DNA from: an uncultured Bacteroidota bacterium
GTDB lineage: Bacteria > Bacteroidota > Bacteroidia > Chitinophagales > Chitinophagaceae
NCBI GenBank assembly: GCA_903933765.1
Contig: CAIZLI010000010.1
Location: 1 to 19,695 of the forward strand
DNA: 19,695 nucleotides
Direction of reading: 5' to 3'
Position numbers and translations under genes: made by a program. This document shows positions 1 through 8,507 of this stretch, piece by piece. The notes beneath the pieces are model-generated. The model was not told where the DNA came from and made no database searches. It saw only the letters and a list, made by a program, of their open reading frames with translations. Every line of letters starts with the position of its first letter. The stretch's first letter is position 1.

Positions 1-12
1 AACTTAAAAGTC

Positions 13-561
13 ATGCGTCACGGAGACAAAAACAACAACCTTGGAAGAAAAAAGGCACACAGAGAAGCCTTATTGATGAACTTAGCTTGTCAAATTATCA
101 CGCACAAGCGTATTGTAACTACTTTAGCTAAGGCTAAAGCTTTGAGAAAGTACGTTGAGCCATTGATTACTAAGACTAAGAAATCTGCTTCTAAGGAAGA
201 AATCAGTCACAATCACAGAATCGTGTTTAGTTATTTAAACGACAAAGCTGCTGTAAAAGAATTATTTACAGTGGTGGCGCCTAAAATCGCTACACGTCCA
301 GGTGGATACACTCGTATCATCAAATTAGGTATTCGTCCAGGTGACAATGCTGAAAAAGCGATGATCGAATTAGTAGACTTCAACGAGATCTATGGCAATT
401 CAATCGCTTCTGCGACTGAACCAGCTAAAAAGACACGTAGAAGCAAAGCAACTGCTGCACCTAAAGCCGCCGCTCCTAAAGCTGAAGCAGCTCCTGCAGA
501 AGCAGCACCGGTTGAACCAACTGCTGAAGTATCTAACGAAGAGACTCCAACAGCTGAATAA
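13..561 (+). CDS. rplQ: 50S ribosomal protein L17
   Basis: Large-subunit ribosomal protein L17 (bL17), 182 residues. The N-terminal core is diagnostic: [20 protein letters not shown], then the basic [16 protein letters not shown] segment, with [26 protein letters not shown] closing the fold at about residue 125. The family core is roughly 115-130 residues; the last 45-50 residues here are a low-complexity tail rich in Ala, Pro, Lys and Glu, the acidic end finishing NEETPTAE. Such tails are common on Bacteroidota ribosomal proteins and are probably disordered. The ATG at 13 is chosen because it begins the conserved motif. It is followed 22 bp later by a strong terminator, so it is probably the last gene of an operon; rpoA is the expected upstream neighbour but lies outside the window. 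Confidence 0.97.
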   Translation: MRHGDKNNNLGRKKAHREALLMNLACQIITHKRIVTTLAKAKALRKYVEPLITKTKKSASKEEISHNHRIVFSYLNDKAAVKELFTVVAPKIATRPGGYTRIIKLGIRPGDNAEKAMIELVDFNEIYGNSIASATEPAKKTRRSKATAAPKAAAPKAEAAPAEAAPVEPTAEVSNEETPTAE

Positions 562-583
562 TGAATTAATTCATTTTACATAT

Positions 584-613
584 AAGGCAAGACTTTGGTC
601 TTGCCTTTTTTTT
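584..613 (+). terminator. Rho-independent terminator after rplQ
   Basis: A perfect 10-bp stem (AAGGCAAGAC at 584-593 pairing with GTCTTGCCTT at 598-607) with a 4-nt TTTG loop (594-597), running into eight T at 606-613. It lies 22 bp after the rplQ stop and should end the ribosomal-protein transcript. Its loop also coincides with the upstream element of the predicted carA promoter. Confidence 0.92.
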
Positions 614-624
614 GCCTATTTTTG
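594..624 (+). promoter_or_regulatory. Predicted carA promoter (Bacteroidota type)
   Basis: TTTG at 594-597, a 19-nt spacer, then TATTTTTG at 617-624, an exact match to the Bacteroidota -33/-7 consensus (TTTG, about 19 nt, TAnnTTTG). Transcription would start around 628-632, giving a leader of roughly 16-20 nt before the carA ATG at 648. The upstream element is the loop of the rplQ terminator. Motif reading only; no transcription data. Confidence 0.7.
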
Positions 625-647
625 AACAATTAAATCAACCTACCTAT

Positions 648-1742
648 ATGGCCACACAACCAGCAATTTTAGTTTTATCAGATGGGAATGTTTTTCATGG
701 TCAAGCTTTTGGAAAAATTGGAACCACAACTGGTGAGATTTGTTTTAATACTGGTATGACTGGATATCAAGAAGTGTTTACGGATCCAAGTTATACAGGA
801 CAGATCATTATCATGAGCAATGTGCACATTGGTAACTATGGTGTAAAAGCAACAGATGTAGAAAGTAAGACCGTAAAAATTCATGGTTTAATTGGAAGAA
901 ACTTAGAAGAAAAATTTAGTCGTGCACAAGCAGACGGAAATTTGAATAACTATCTAATTGAAAATAATATTGTGTCTATCGAAGGTTTAGATACAAGAGC
1001 ATTGGTGGCGCATGTGAGAACAAGTGGTGCCATGAACTGTATTATTTCTTCAGATAATTTAGATGTAGATGCTTTAAAAGCGCAATTAGCTAAAGTGCCT
1101 AGCATGGATGGCTTAGAATTAGCAAGTACCGTAAGTACGAAGGAAGTATATGAACTTGGAGATGTGCATTCGCCTTTGAAAGTAGCAGTTTTAGATTTTG
1201 GTGTGAAACAACATATTTTACAATGTTTAGTAGATAGAGGGGCACATGTAAGAGTGCATCCTGCTAAAACTGATTTTGCAACTTTAAAAGCGTTTAATCC
1301 AACTGGTTATTTTTTATCGAATGGTCCTGGGGACCCCGCACCAATGGATTATGCAGTCAAAACAATTAAAGCAATTTTAGAAGAGAAAAAACCATTATTT
1401 GGAATTTGTTTAGGACATCAATTGTTGGCATTGGCCAATGATATTCCTACTTTTAAAATGCACCATGGTCATAGAGGATTGAATCATCCAGTTAAAAATG
1501 TGATCACAGGAAGATCAGAAATCACTACACAAAATCATGGTTTTGGTGTGAATCCAGATGCTGTTAAAGCACATGCGAATGTGGAGATTTCTCATGTGAA
1601 TTTAAATGATGATTCTATCGAAGGCATTCGTTTAAAAGATCGTCCTGCATTTAGTGTGCAGTACCATCCAGAAGCGACTCCGGGCCCACATGATAGTCGT
1701 TATTTGTTTGATGATTTCATTGCATTAATGAAGACCAACTAA
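648..1742 (+). CDS. carA: Carbamoyl-phosphate synthase small (glutaminase) subunit
   Basis: Amidotransferase subunit of carbamoyl-phosphate synthetase: it hydrolyses glutamine and passes ammonia to CarB for arginine and pyrimidine synthesis in the cytoplasm. It has 364 residues, close to the family norm. The N-terminal CPSase small-chain domain shows FNTGMTGYQEVFTDPSYTGQ and IGNYGV. The C-terminal class I glutamine amidotransferase domain carries SNGPGDPAP, the nucleophile elbow GICLGHQ (Cys254), NHGFGV, and QYHPEATPGPHDS with His340 and Glu342, so the Cys-His-Glu triad is complete. The frame is open back to a TTG at 612, but that lies in the terminator T-tract and promoter; the ATG at 648 gives a normal N-terminus (MATQPAILVL). 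carB is not in the window. aroQ follows after 30 bp. Confidence 0.97.
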   Translation: MATQPAILVLSDGNVFHGQAFGKIGTTTGEICFNTGMTGYQEVFTDPSYTGQIIIMSNVHIGNYGVKATDVESKTVKIHGLIGRNLEEKFSRAQADGNLNNYLIENNIVSIEGLDTRALVAHVRTSGAMNCIISSDNLDVDALKAQLAKVPSMDGLELASTVSTKEVYELGDVHSPLKVAVLDFGVKQHILQCLVDRGAHVRVHPAKTDFATLKAFNPTGYFLSNGPGDPAPMDYAVKTIKAILEEKKPLFGICLGHQLLALANDIPTFKMHHGHRGLNHPVKNVITGRSEITTQNHGFGVNPDAVKAHANVEISHVNLNDDSIEGIRLKDRPAFSVQYHPEATPGPHDSRYLFDDFIALMKTN

Positions 1743-1772
1743 TTCGATATTTGAAATCACAAAATCAGCACT

Positions 1773-2210
1773 ATGCTTAATATTACCATCATCAACGGAC
1801 CTAATTTAAATTTATTGGGTAAGCGTGAGCCAGGTATTTATGGCAACGAAAGTTTTGATGATTGCTTGGCACAATTAAAACAAACATTTCCTCAAGTCAA
1901 TTTCACTTATTATCAATCTAATGTAGAAGGGGAGCTTGTGAATGCGATTCAACAATATGGTTTTAACCAAGACGGGATCATCTTAAATCCTGCAGCCTAT
2001 ACGCATACCTCTGTTGCCATTGGAGATGCGATTGCATCTATTCAAACACCTGTCATAGAAGTACATATTAGCAATATTCATGCACGAGAAGATTTCAGAA
2101 AAATATCACATGTCTCTGCAAAAGTAGTTGGTTCCATTGTTGGCTTAGGCTTAAAGGGATATCATCTTGCTACAACTTGGTTTGTAGATCAAGCTGCAAG
2201 TAAATCATAA
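1773..2210 (+). CDS. aroQ: Type II 3-dehydroquinate dehydratase
   Basis: Third step of the shikimate pathway: dehydrates 3-dehydroquinate to 3-dehydroshikimate. At 145 residues it is the normal size of the small dodecameric type II enzyme. All active-site motifs are visible: INGPNLNLLGKREPGIYG with Asn11, Arg18 and the catalytic Tyr23; NPAAYTHTS with Asn72 and His78; and EVHISNIHAREDFR with Glu96, His98, Arg105 and Arg109. It starts 30 bp after carA and ends 15 bp before the membrane glycosyltransferase, so the three are probably co-transcribed. A near-promoter sequence (GATATTTG, 1746-1753) lies in the carA-aroQ gap but its upstream element is poorly spaced. Identification is secure; carA-aroQ linkage itself has no obvious biochemical meaning. 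Confidence 0.97.
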   Translation: MLNITIINGPNLNLLGKREPGIYGNESFDDCLAQLKQTFPQVNFTYYQSNVEGELVNAIQQYGFNQDGIILNPAAYTHTSVAIGDAIASIQTPVIEVHISNIHAREDFRKISHVSAKVVGSIVGLGLKGYHLATTWFVDQAASKS

Positions 2211-2225
2211 TTTAATCATTGGTTC

Positions 2226-3800
2226 ATGCAATATTCAAAGATAGATTATCCTAAAAAGACAATCTGGTTAATCGGAATTGCAATCATTGTAAAAGTTGCA
2301 CTGTCATTTTTATTGGAATTAGGCAATGACGAAGTCTATTATTATACCTACGCAGTGCAACCAGATTGGAATCATTTTGATCATCCTCCAATGGTAGGAT
2401 GGATGATACAACTATCTACGCTCAATTTAAACTGGGTCTCTACTTTGTCTATGCGTCTTGGAAGTATCCTAGCTGCAGCCATCTCCACTTGGATTGTTTT
2501 TAGAATAGGTGCTTTAATACATAACGAACGTGCTGGATGGATTGCAGCATTGCTTTATACTTGTTCTATTTACACAAGTATCATAGCAGGCTTATTTATT
2601 ATGCCCGATAGTCCTCAGCTTTTATTTTTTACTGGAAGTATTTATTTAATGACAAAATGGGTTGTAAAGCCACATTTATTTACAAAACTCAACTGGCTTG
2701 TATTGGGTTTATTGATTGGTCTAGCTACATTAAGTAAAGTACATGGATTGTATTTATGGATTGGCTTTGGGGGATTTTTATTGTTCCATCAACTTAAAAC
2801 ACTTAAGCAACCATTCCTGTACATCGCAGTAGTCATTACATTATTAGCGTTGATACCTATCTTGTATTGGAACATAGCGTATGATTTCATAACCTACAAA
2901 TTTCATTCTAAGCGGGTATTGCATTCAGGTATACAAGTGGCAAGTTTTTTTCAACAAATTGCAGGAGAATTTTTTTATCAAAATCCTTTGGTCTATATCA
3001 GTTGTTTGATTCCTTTGTTACAATTCAAAAAATTGAAAGCAATTTTTCAAGTTCAAAGTACTTCCAATCAAAAGTCCACTTCTTTAGTTAGTTTATTGTT
3101 ATGGCTTAGCCTTCCTTTGATAGCCTTGTTTTGGAGCATCTCCTTGTTTAATCCCACTTTACCCCATTGGACAGGTCCAGGCTTTATTGCTTTATTTTTA
3201 TTAGCTGGTGTCTATTGGTCTGAAACCTCCAAAAAACTTATTCCAAATTTAATTCAATGGGCTTTGGGATTTTTTGTGGTGCTTGTAATTGGATTTATAG
3301 GATTGGTGCATGTATTCCCAATACAATTAGGGTCTAAAAGCCCAGACAATTTAGGGGAGTACAATCCAATCAATGATGTTACTGGATGGAATCAATTTAG
3401 TGTCGAATTCAAGACCCTTGTTCAACAAGATACATCAGGAGGGATGCAAGCTAAAGCGCCTATTATAGTCTCTAAATGGTTTCCTGCAGGGCATATTTTA
3501 TTCTATACGGCAAGGTCAACCCAAAAACAGGTGATTGCGATAGGGGCACTTGAGGATGTACATAAATTTGCATGGTTAAATCAAGACCAACCTAATTTAC
3601 AAATTGGGCAGGATGCTTATTTTATACAGCCTTCCAATTTACCATTTGATCCAACTCAATCAATCCTGCCTTATTTTGAAAAAATGGGGAAGACGGATAC
3701 AATTCAAATAAAACAGAGGGGTCTGTTACTAAGAAATTTTTATGTGTATCGATTTAAAAATTGTCAAAAGATACCAGCATCAATTTTACCTAGAAAATAA
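2226..3800 (+). CDS. Membrane glycosyltransferase, ArnT/PMT (GT39-like) family
   Basis: Polytopic inner-membrane transferase, 524 residues, of the GT-C fold that uses polyprenyl-phosphate sugars as donors and works on the periplasmic side. Residues 1-30 form the first membrane segment, followed by the diagnostic first external loop: GNDEVYYYTYA with acidic Asp35-Glu36, then NHFDHPPMVGW (Asp52-His53-Pro54-Pro55). A second conserved motif, IMPDSPQLLF, places Asp128 after a membrane helix. About ten further hydrophobic segments follow, including LPHWTGPGFIALFLL, a motif typical of Bacteroidota members. The C-terminal ~150 residues are mostly soluble and probably periplasmic. The acceptor (lipid A, glycan or protein) cannot be told from sequence. 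It lies 15 bp after aroQ, and its 3' end overlaps the convergent tamB by 11 bp. Confidence 0.88.
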   Translation: MQYSKIDYPKKTIWLIGIAIIVKVALSFLLELGNDEVYYYTYAVQPDWNHFDHPPMVGWMIQLSTLNLNWVSTLSMRLGSILAAAISTWIVFRIGALIHNERAGWIAALLYTCSIYTSIIAGLFIMPDSPQLLFFTGSIYLMTKWVVKPHLFTKLNWLVLGLLIGLATLSKVHGLYLWIGFGGFLLFHQLKTLKQPFLYIAVVITLLALIPILYWNIAYDFITYKFHSKRVLHSGIQVASFFQQIAGEFFYQNPLVYISCLIPLLQFKKLKAIFQVQSTSNQKSTSLVSLLLWLSLPLIALFWSISLFNPTLPHWTGPGFIALFLLAGVYWSETSKKLIPNLIQWALGFFVVLVIGFIGLVHVFPIQLGSKSPDNLGEYNPINDVTGWNQFSVEFKTLVQQDTSGGMQAKAPIIVSKWFPAGHILFYTARSTQKQVIAIGALEDVHKFAWLNQDQPNLQIGQDAYFIQPSNLPFDPTQSILPYFEKMGKTDTIQIKQRGLLLRNFYVYRFKNCQKIPASILPRK

Positions 3801-6800
3801 AATCTTCGAAATCTTTTCGATAGGAGATACTTACCCCTTGACGGTTTCTTCGGCCCATACTGCCACCAATGATATCTAAACTGTTTCTGTTAAAGACTAT
3901 GGCCCTCAATTTTCGGTCTTTAGTTAAAATGAATTCAATATTTAGATCGGGTAGCCATTGAAAATTATTATTATCAATGCTAGATGCAGATCTTAAATTA
4001 AAGTCAAAATCGCCTCCTAAATTGACAATCACTTTGTCATTAAAAAAGCTACGGCCAAATTTTAGATTCACCCTTTGGCGATCTATCTTATTGGAATTGA
4101 TCGCAATACCAGACCCAGTAGGATCCAGTAAATTACCACTATTGTAAACATTTGAGCCAATATCAAATCGAAGGCTTTGATCGCCTGTCACTTTGTTCAA
4201 TAAATTAGTAACAGATTTATTGATTTCCTTGGTTAATAATTGAGAGATGGAATTGATTCCAAGGGTCGTCACACTATAGGCATTATTATTGTTTCCTGAA
4301 TTAAAACCAACGGGTGCGAATGAATTGAACACAATTAAGAAAGAAACCTGTTTGATTATTTCATTGTCATCACGTTCCAGTCTTGTAATAAATTGAGAGA
4401 ATTCATTATCTGTGCTGATCGGATTACCAGGAGGGAAGGCTAAAGTAAATTGAATATCGGGCCTTGCTAATTTATTTCTTAATGCTGCAATCACATACAC
4501 ATTGCCTCGATATGATTTTACGGCATTGCTAAAATTGGCGTTTCCAACCAATTCGTTTAAACTTACTCTTTCTGCAGTATACCTTGCGTCTACATGGATA
4601 TTCGCTTCGTAAGGGTTGCCTGTCCACTCAATAAAGTTACCGGCTTCTGGAATGAGGTCAAATGGCTTTCTAATAAATGATTGAAAATTAAAATCATATT
4701 TTCCTTTTTCAATATTGTATTTACCACGCATGGTCAATGGTTCAATATTGCCAGCTCTAATTTTTAATCTTCCATTTCCTACCGCTTTAATGACATCACC
4801 CGTTAACTCATCTAAAATAACATCTATCTGAGTTTTATTGTCTGCGCTGACATCTAGATCAACCACAAGATTATAAGTTGGTGTCTCTGCATTACTGATG
4901 ATAGACTTGCCTATTTTTTTAAAGACGATGAATTCGGATTGACCAGTTTCTTTACTCGTTGCATTTGGCAAATAGATATGTGAACTATCATTGACTTCTG
5001 CATTGATAGACATCTTAATATTTTCTTCGGGTCCGCGAATGGTCATAGATGCTTTACCCACTGCTTTTCCGTAAAAACTACTATTGTCTATGACATCTGT
5101 ATTCAAGAGTTCAATTTTTGAACTCTGCATATCCATATCGTATACAAGGTGGTTAAATCTTTGGTGAAAGATCTTGCCTTTAAACTGTGCAACCCTGTTC
5201 AATTTATCTTGCACTTGAATGGTGCCAAAGTCGATGCCCTCATCTGTAAATTGCAATGTGGCAGTTGGAAGGAAATAGTTGACTTTTGTATAGTCTACTT
5301 TGAATGCTGCATCTTTGATGGTGGCTACGCCTCGTAAATCTGGATTTTCTATACGTCCGCCAAAATGAATGGCGCCTGTCGCTTTCCCTTTTAAATCGGT
5401 CAACACACCACCAATAAATTCTTGAATCAATCCAAAATCTGATTCTTGTAGTGTGAGTGTTGCATCCAATGGGTTGAGGCTGTCTTTGATGGCATAACTG
5501 CCTTTTGCAGCTAAGTGATAGCTACTATTAGGGCAGTTTAAATCAAAAGGCACGATCCCTGTTTTGTCATCATAAGCCGCATTCAATGTCGTATTGCCAA
5601 GTAGGGTGGAGTTAAAACTAAATTGATTAATTGTACTATTAATATTCAATGAGAATTGGTCATTGATTTTATTTAAATTAATTGTAGCATTTGTGATACC
5701 CTCTAGTTTTGGGTAGCTAAAAAATACATTCGTAATATCTCCTAAAATCACTTCTTCGAGTTTTACTTGTAATCCATTCGCGTCATTCGGATGATTTTGA
5801 ACTGCAATTTTTTGTAATCCTTGGGAGATGCTAAATTGCTTGGCATAGGTGTTATTTTTTCTGATCGAAATCTCTCCTTTATTTTGAATTGACCATTGCT
5901 TTTCATTCAAAATGAAATAGGAAGGCGCCCATTGTACACTTAGCCCATCTGTATAGGTATTCACTTTACCTTCAAATGAAATATAGGATAGGGCGGATTT
6001 ACTTTCTGCTATTAAATTAAATTGTGATTGGTCTTTAGAAGTGTTGACACGTAATTTTGGACTAATTAATTGAAAGCTATCCGTCAAATTAAATGCGCTG
6101 GCTAATAAGTTTAATTTTAAACTGTCTTTGTTGCCAGTCCCACCAATTACACCATTTGAAATGGCATAATGATTCCATTGTGCGTAAGGAATTTTTGCAT
6201 CTAATTGAAGGGCTTGTTTGTCTGTATTAATAGTACCATTTACGAACATATTATTGAATCCAGAAAACTCGTCTCTAAAAATTCGGATATATGGTTCAAA
6301 GTAGGCCGTGTTGACTTGAAATGAAAATTGTTGATTAACTGGAGCTTCTTTTAAATTTTTGATATAATTAGGGAAATAACCTTGTAAAAAATATTGAACA
6401 CTATTTGGTAATTGATCGATATTGAATTTCCCGGATATGCTAGCTTGTATATCGTCACTTGACAATATGATTTGCTTATTGCCCTTTGTAATGCTAGACT
6501 TTAGAGAGACAGAATCAAAATTGATTGTATTTGTGGCACTTTTTAATTTTCCATTGTAGAATTTAGCGGAACCAATGAAGTTATCGATATTGGAACCCGA
6601 AAAATTCACATCCAATAAGCCAGTTAATTGAATTTGGTTATTTGAGAATTGCAGGGCACTTAGATTGGCATTTGTCAAATCACCCACTGCATTAAAAGAA
6701 GGGGTATGCTCTTTAAAATCAACCTCTAAATTGCTTATGAAATTTATATTGGGGTCTTTAATTTTAATTGAACCATTGTATGCCTGCTTTTGTAAGATAC

Positions 6801-8478
6801 CATTGGTTTGTATCTGTGCATAGGTATACCCATTGAACTGTATAGAGTCAATCTGACCTTCTATATTAGTTTTAATCTTATCTAGATTAAATGAACTACC
6901 TGCTATTTTCCCACTAAATTTTAAAAGCCCTAAAGAAGGTATGTTAAATAATTTGCCAGCATTCAATTTTGTTGCAACAAGATTGCCTTCATAGATAGGT
7001 TCACTGTTAGTAGGGAATTGTAATCGTATGGAGGTGACTGCTGATCCAATATCTGTAGCAATACTGCCCTTTGTGATAAAATCATAGATGGTGCCAGTTA
7101 AATCTCCTTGGAAGTAAAGATTGCCAAATGTTTCTAGAGGCAGATTGTTTAAATCTTTGATGCCAGGTATCCAGCTGCCTAGATCTTGGATATTGGTTTT
7201 AGCATTAAATTGATTCACTTGAATCATTGTTTGCTGCATGTTGGGGAGTCCTTTCATTGAAAAATCTCCTTTCACAAAAGACTGACCATACTGTGCACCT
7301 AGCGCTTGTACTTTAAAATCATCCACTGTTCCATTGAAACGGAAATTTGTAGCAATTTGTTGGTTTACATCATTGAGTGCTGGTGCAAAAAAGGCAATAT
7401 CATCAGAAGCCACGATAGACTTAGTAATAGTTGCTTTCATGTTTACCTTTTGCATGTATTGCCTAAAGTCTGGAATAAAATCCTTGTATTCCATGGCATA
7501 ATAATTACCAATGCTGCTATTATTTGTTTTCAATGACAATGCAGCAAATTCCATAATCTCTGGGGTCATTCTAAATTTAGTAGTCAATTTTTTGATCACA
7601 AACCCAGACCTTTCCTTTAAGGACAATCTAACATTTGCCTTGATCGTGTCTGCTAAAAAATTGGCATTGTCAATTGTGGCATTTAAGTTTTGAATTCGTA
7701 TATGCGCTTCATCAAAATATGGAACAGGATTTCCAAACCCATATTCAATCCATATTTTTCCTTGTACAATTTCAATTTTTTTAGCAAGTATATTCAATCC
7801 ATTTTCACTAAAATACATTTCATTTTTACGAGGCTGATACTTTTTTTCTTTTCTTTTTGGTGCTAATCCTGGTTTGTCTAAATAGTAGTAAAATGGTTTA
7901 TCCAAAATAACTTTTTCAATCTCTATTGCTTTGCCTTTAAATTGATTGAAATTAGCAATTAGGTGTTTTGATTCTAATTTTGTTGTAGTACCTATCCACT
8001 CATCGTCTTGGATGAATTGAAAATTGGAGAAGTCTATTTTCTTTAAATCAAATTGTTGGCTGGATGACTTACTCGTATCATTTGATTTAAAATGGTCCAC
8101 TATAAACTGGTAATTCCATACAGGGGTTTTTCTGTGTAAATAGATTTTTGCTTTTTCTAAACCAATATAACCAAGCACTGGGGCTTTACTAGAAAAAAGC
8201 AAGTCAGACAACCTTAATTTAAGTGTTTGTGCAAATAACAAAGTATCTTTTTGTTGATCTCTGATGAGCACATTTTTGATATCAACCCTGTTTAATAAAG
8301 AAAAACTTAAACCCTCTAATTTAAATTCAGTGCCCAGGGACTGGCTAAAATTCGCAGCAATCCGTTGACCAATTTTTTCTTGTACAATTGGCAAAAGTAA
8401 TAGTAAGTAGGAGAGCAAAAGCAATCCAACAAAACTGGCTACCAGCACACGAATATAAATGAGCTTAATTTTGAGCAA
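3790..8478 (-). CDS. tamB: Translocation and assembly module protein TamB (AsmA-like/DUF490)
   Basis: A 1562-residue envelope protein of the TamB/AsmA-like family: inner-membrane-anchored, long beta-rich bridge-forming proteins implicated in outer-membrane protein assembly and phospholipid transport. Residues 1-8 are basic, 9-30 form one membrane anchor (VASFVGLLLLSYLLLLL), and then come AsmA-like beta repeats (LGTEFKLEGLSFSLLNRVDIKNVLI near 50-75). The C-terminal TamB domain (about 1150-1562) contains RGKYNIEKGKYDFNFQ, EWTGNPYEANIHVDARY and FGRSFFNDKVIVNLGG, and the protein ends in aromatic FEDFIF. The start is TTG: an in-frame TAA lies 15 nt upstream and no ATG occurs near the N-terminus, so TTG at 8478 (or a GTG about ten codons later, at the edge of the anchor) must be used. 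It lies 29 bp after ggt and is probably co-transcribed with it. No tamA/BamA-like partner is in the window. Confidence 0.93.
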   Translation of the reverse strand: MLKIKLIYIRVLVASFVGLLLLSYLLLLLPIVQEKIGQRIAANFSQSLGTEFKLEGLSFSLLNRVDIKNVLIRDQQKDTLLFAQTLKLRLSDLLFSSKAPVLGYIGLEKAKIYLHRKTPVWNYQFIVDHFKSNDTSKSSSQQFDLKKIDFSNFQFIQDDEWIGTTTKLESKHLIANFNQFKGKAIEIEKVILDKPFYYYLDKPGLAPKRKEKKYQPRKNEMYFSENGLNILAKKIEIVQGKIWIEYGFGNPVPYFDEAHIRIQNLNATIDNANFLADTIKANVRLSLKERSGFVIKKLTTKFRMTPEIMEFAALSLKTNNSSIGNYYAMEYKDFIPDFRQYMQKVNMKATITKSIVASDDIAFFAPALNDVNQQIATNFRFNGTVDDFKVQALGAQYGQSFVKGDFSMKGLPNMQQTMIQVNQFNAKTNIQDLGSWIPGIKDLNNLPLETFGNLYFQGDLTGTIYDFITKGSIATDIGSAVTSIRLQFPTNSEPIYEGNLVATKLNAGKLFNIPSLGLLKFSGKIAGSSFNLDKIKTNIEGQIDSIQFNGYTYAQIQTNGILQKQAYNGSIKIKDPNINFISNLEVDFKEHTPSFNAVGDLTNANLSALQFSNNQIQLTGLLDVNFSGSNIDNFIGSAKFYNGKLKSATNTINFDSVSLKSSITKGNKQIILSSDDIQASISGKFNIDQLPNSVQYFLQGYFPNYIKNLKEAPVNQQFSFQVNTAYFEPYIRIFRDEFSGFNNMFVNGTINTDKQALQLDAKIPYAQWNHYAISNGVIGGTGNKDSLKLNLLASAFNLTDSFQLISPKLRVNTSKDQSQFNLIAESKSALSYISFEGKVNTYTDGLSVQWAPSYFILNEKQWSIQNKGEISIRKNNTYAKQFSISQGLQKIAVQNHPNDANGLQVKLEEVILGDITNVFFSYPKLEGITNATINLNKINDQFSLNINSTINQFSFNSTLLGNTTLNAAYDDKTGIVPFDLNCPNSSYHLAAKGSYAIKDSLNPLDATLTLQESDFGLIQEFIGGVLTDLKGKATGAIHFGGRIENPDLRGVATIKDAAFKVDYTKVNYFLPTATLQFTDEGIDFGTIQVQDKLNRVAQFKGKIFHQRFNHLVYDMDMQSSKIELLNTDVIDNSSFYGKAVGKASMTIRGPEENIKMSINAEVNDSSHIYLPNATSKETGQSEFIVFKKIGKSIISNAETPTYNLVVDLDVSADNKTQIDVILDELTGDVIKAVGNGRLKIRAGNIEPLTMRGKYNIEKGKYDFNFQSFIRKPFDLIPEAGNFIEWTGNPYEANIHVDARYTAERVSLNELVGNANFSNAVKSYRGNVYVIAALRNKLARPDIQFTLAFPPGNPISTDNEFSQFITRLERDDNEIIKQVSFLIVFNSFAPVGFNSGNNNNAYSVTTLGINSISQLLTKEINKSVTNLLNKVTGDQSLRFDIGSNVYNSGNLLDPTGSGIAINSNKIDRQRVNLKFGRSFFNDKVIVNLGGDFDFNLRSASSIDNNNFQWLPDLNIEFILTKDRKLRAIVFNRNSLDIIGGSMGRRNRQGVSISYRKDFEDFIF

Positions 8479-8507
8479 GGGGGTTTTGTTTTTTTATTAT
8501 CATTTCA

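Noticed and set aside
392..625. 77-codon frame overlapping the rplQ tail
   Set aside because: Leu/Lys/Gln-rich product of the repetitive Ala/Pro-coding DNA read in another frame, running through the terminator.
612..647. Extension of carA upstream to a TTG at 612
   Set aside because: The extra 12 residues would be encoded by the terminator T-tract and the promoter; the ATG at 648 gives the normal family N-terminus.
3806..3820. Small inverted repeat (TCGAAA, TCT, TTTCGA) near the glycosyltransferase/tamB junction
   Set aside because: Only a 6-bp AT-rich stem without a T-tract, inside tamB coding sequence; not convincing as a terminator.
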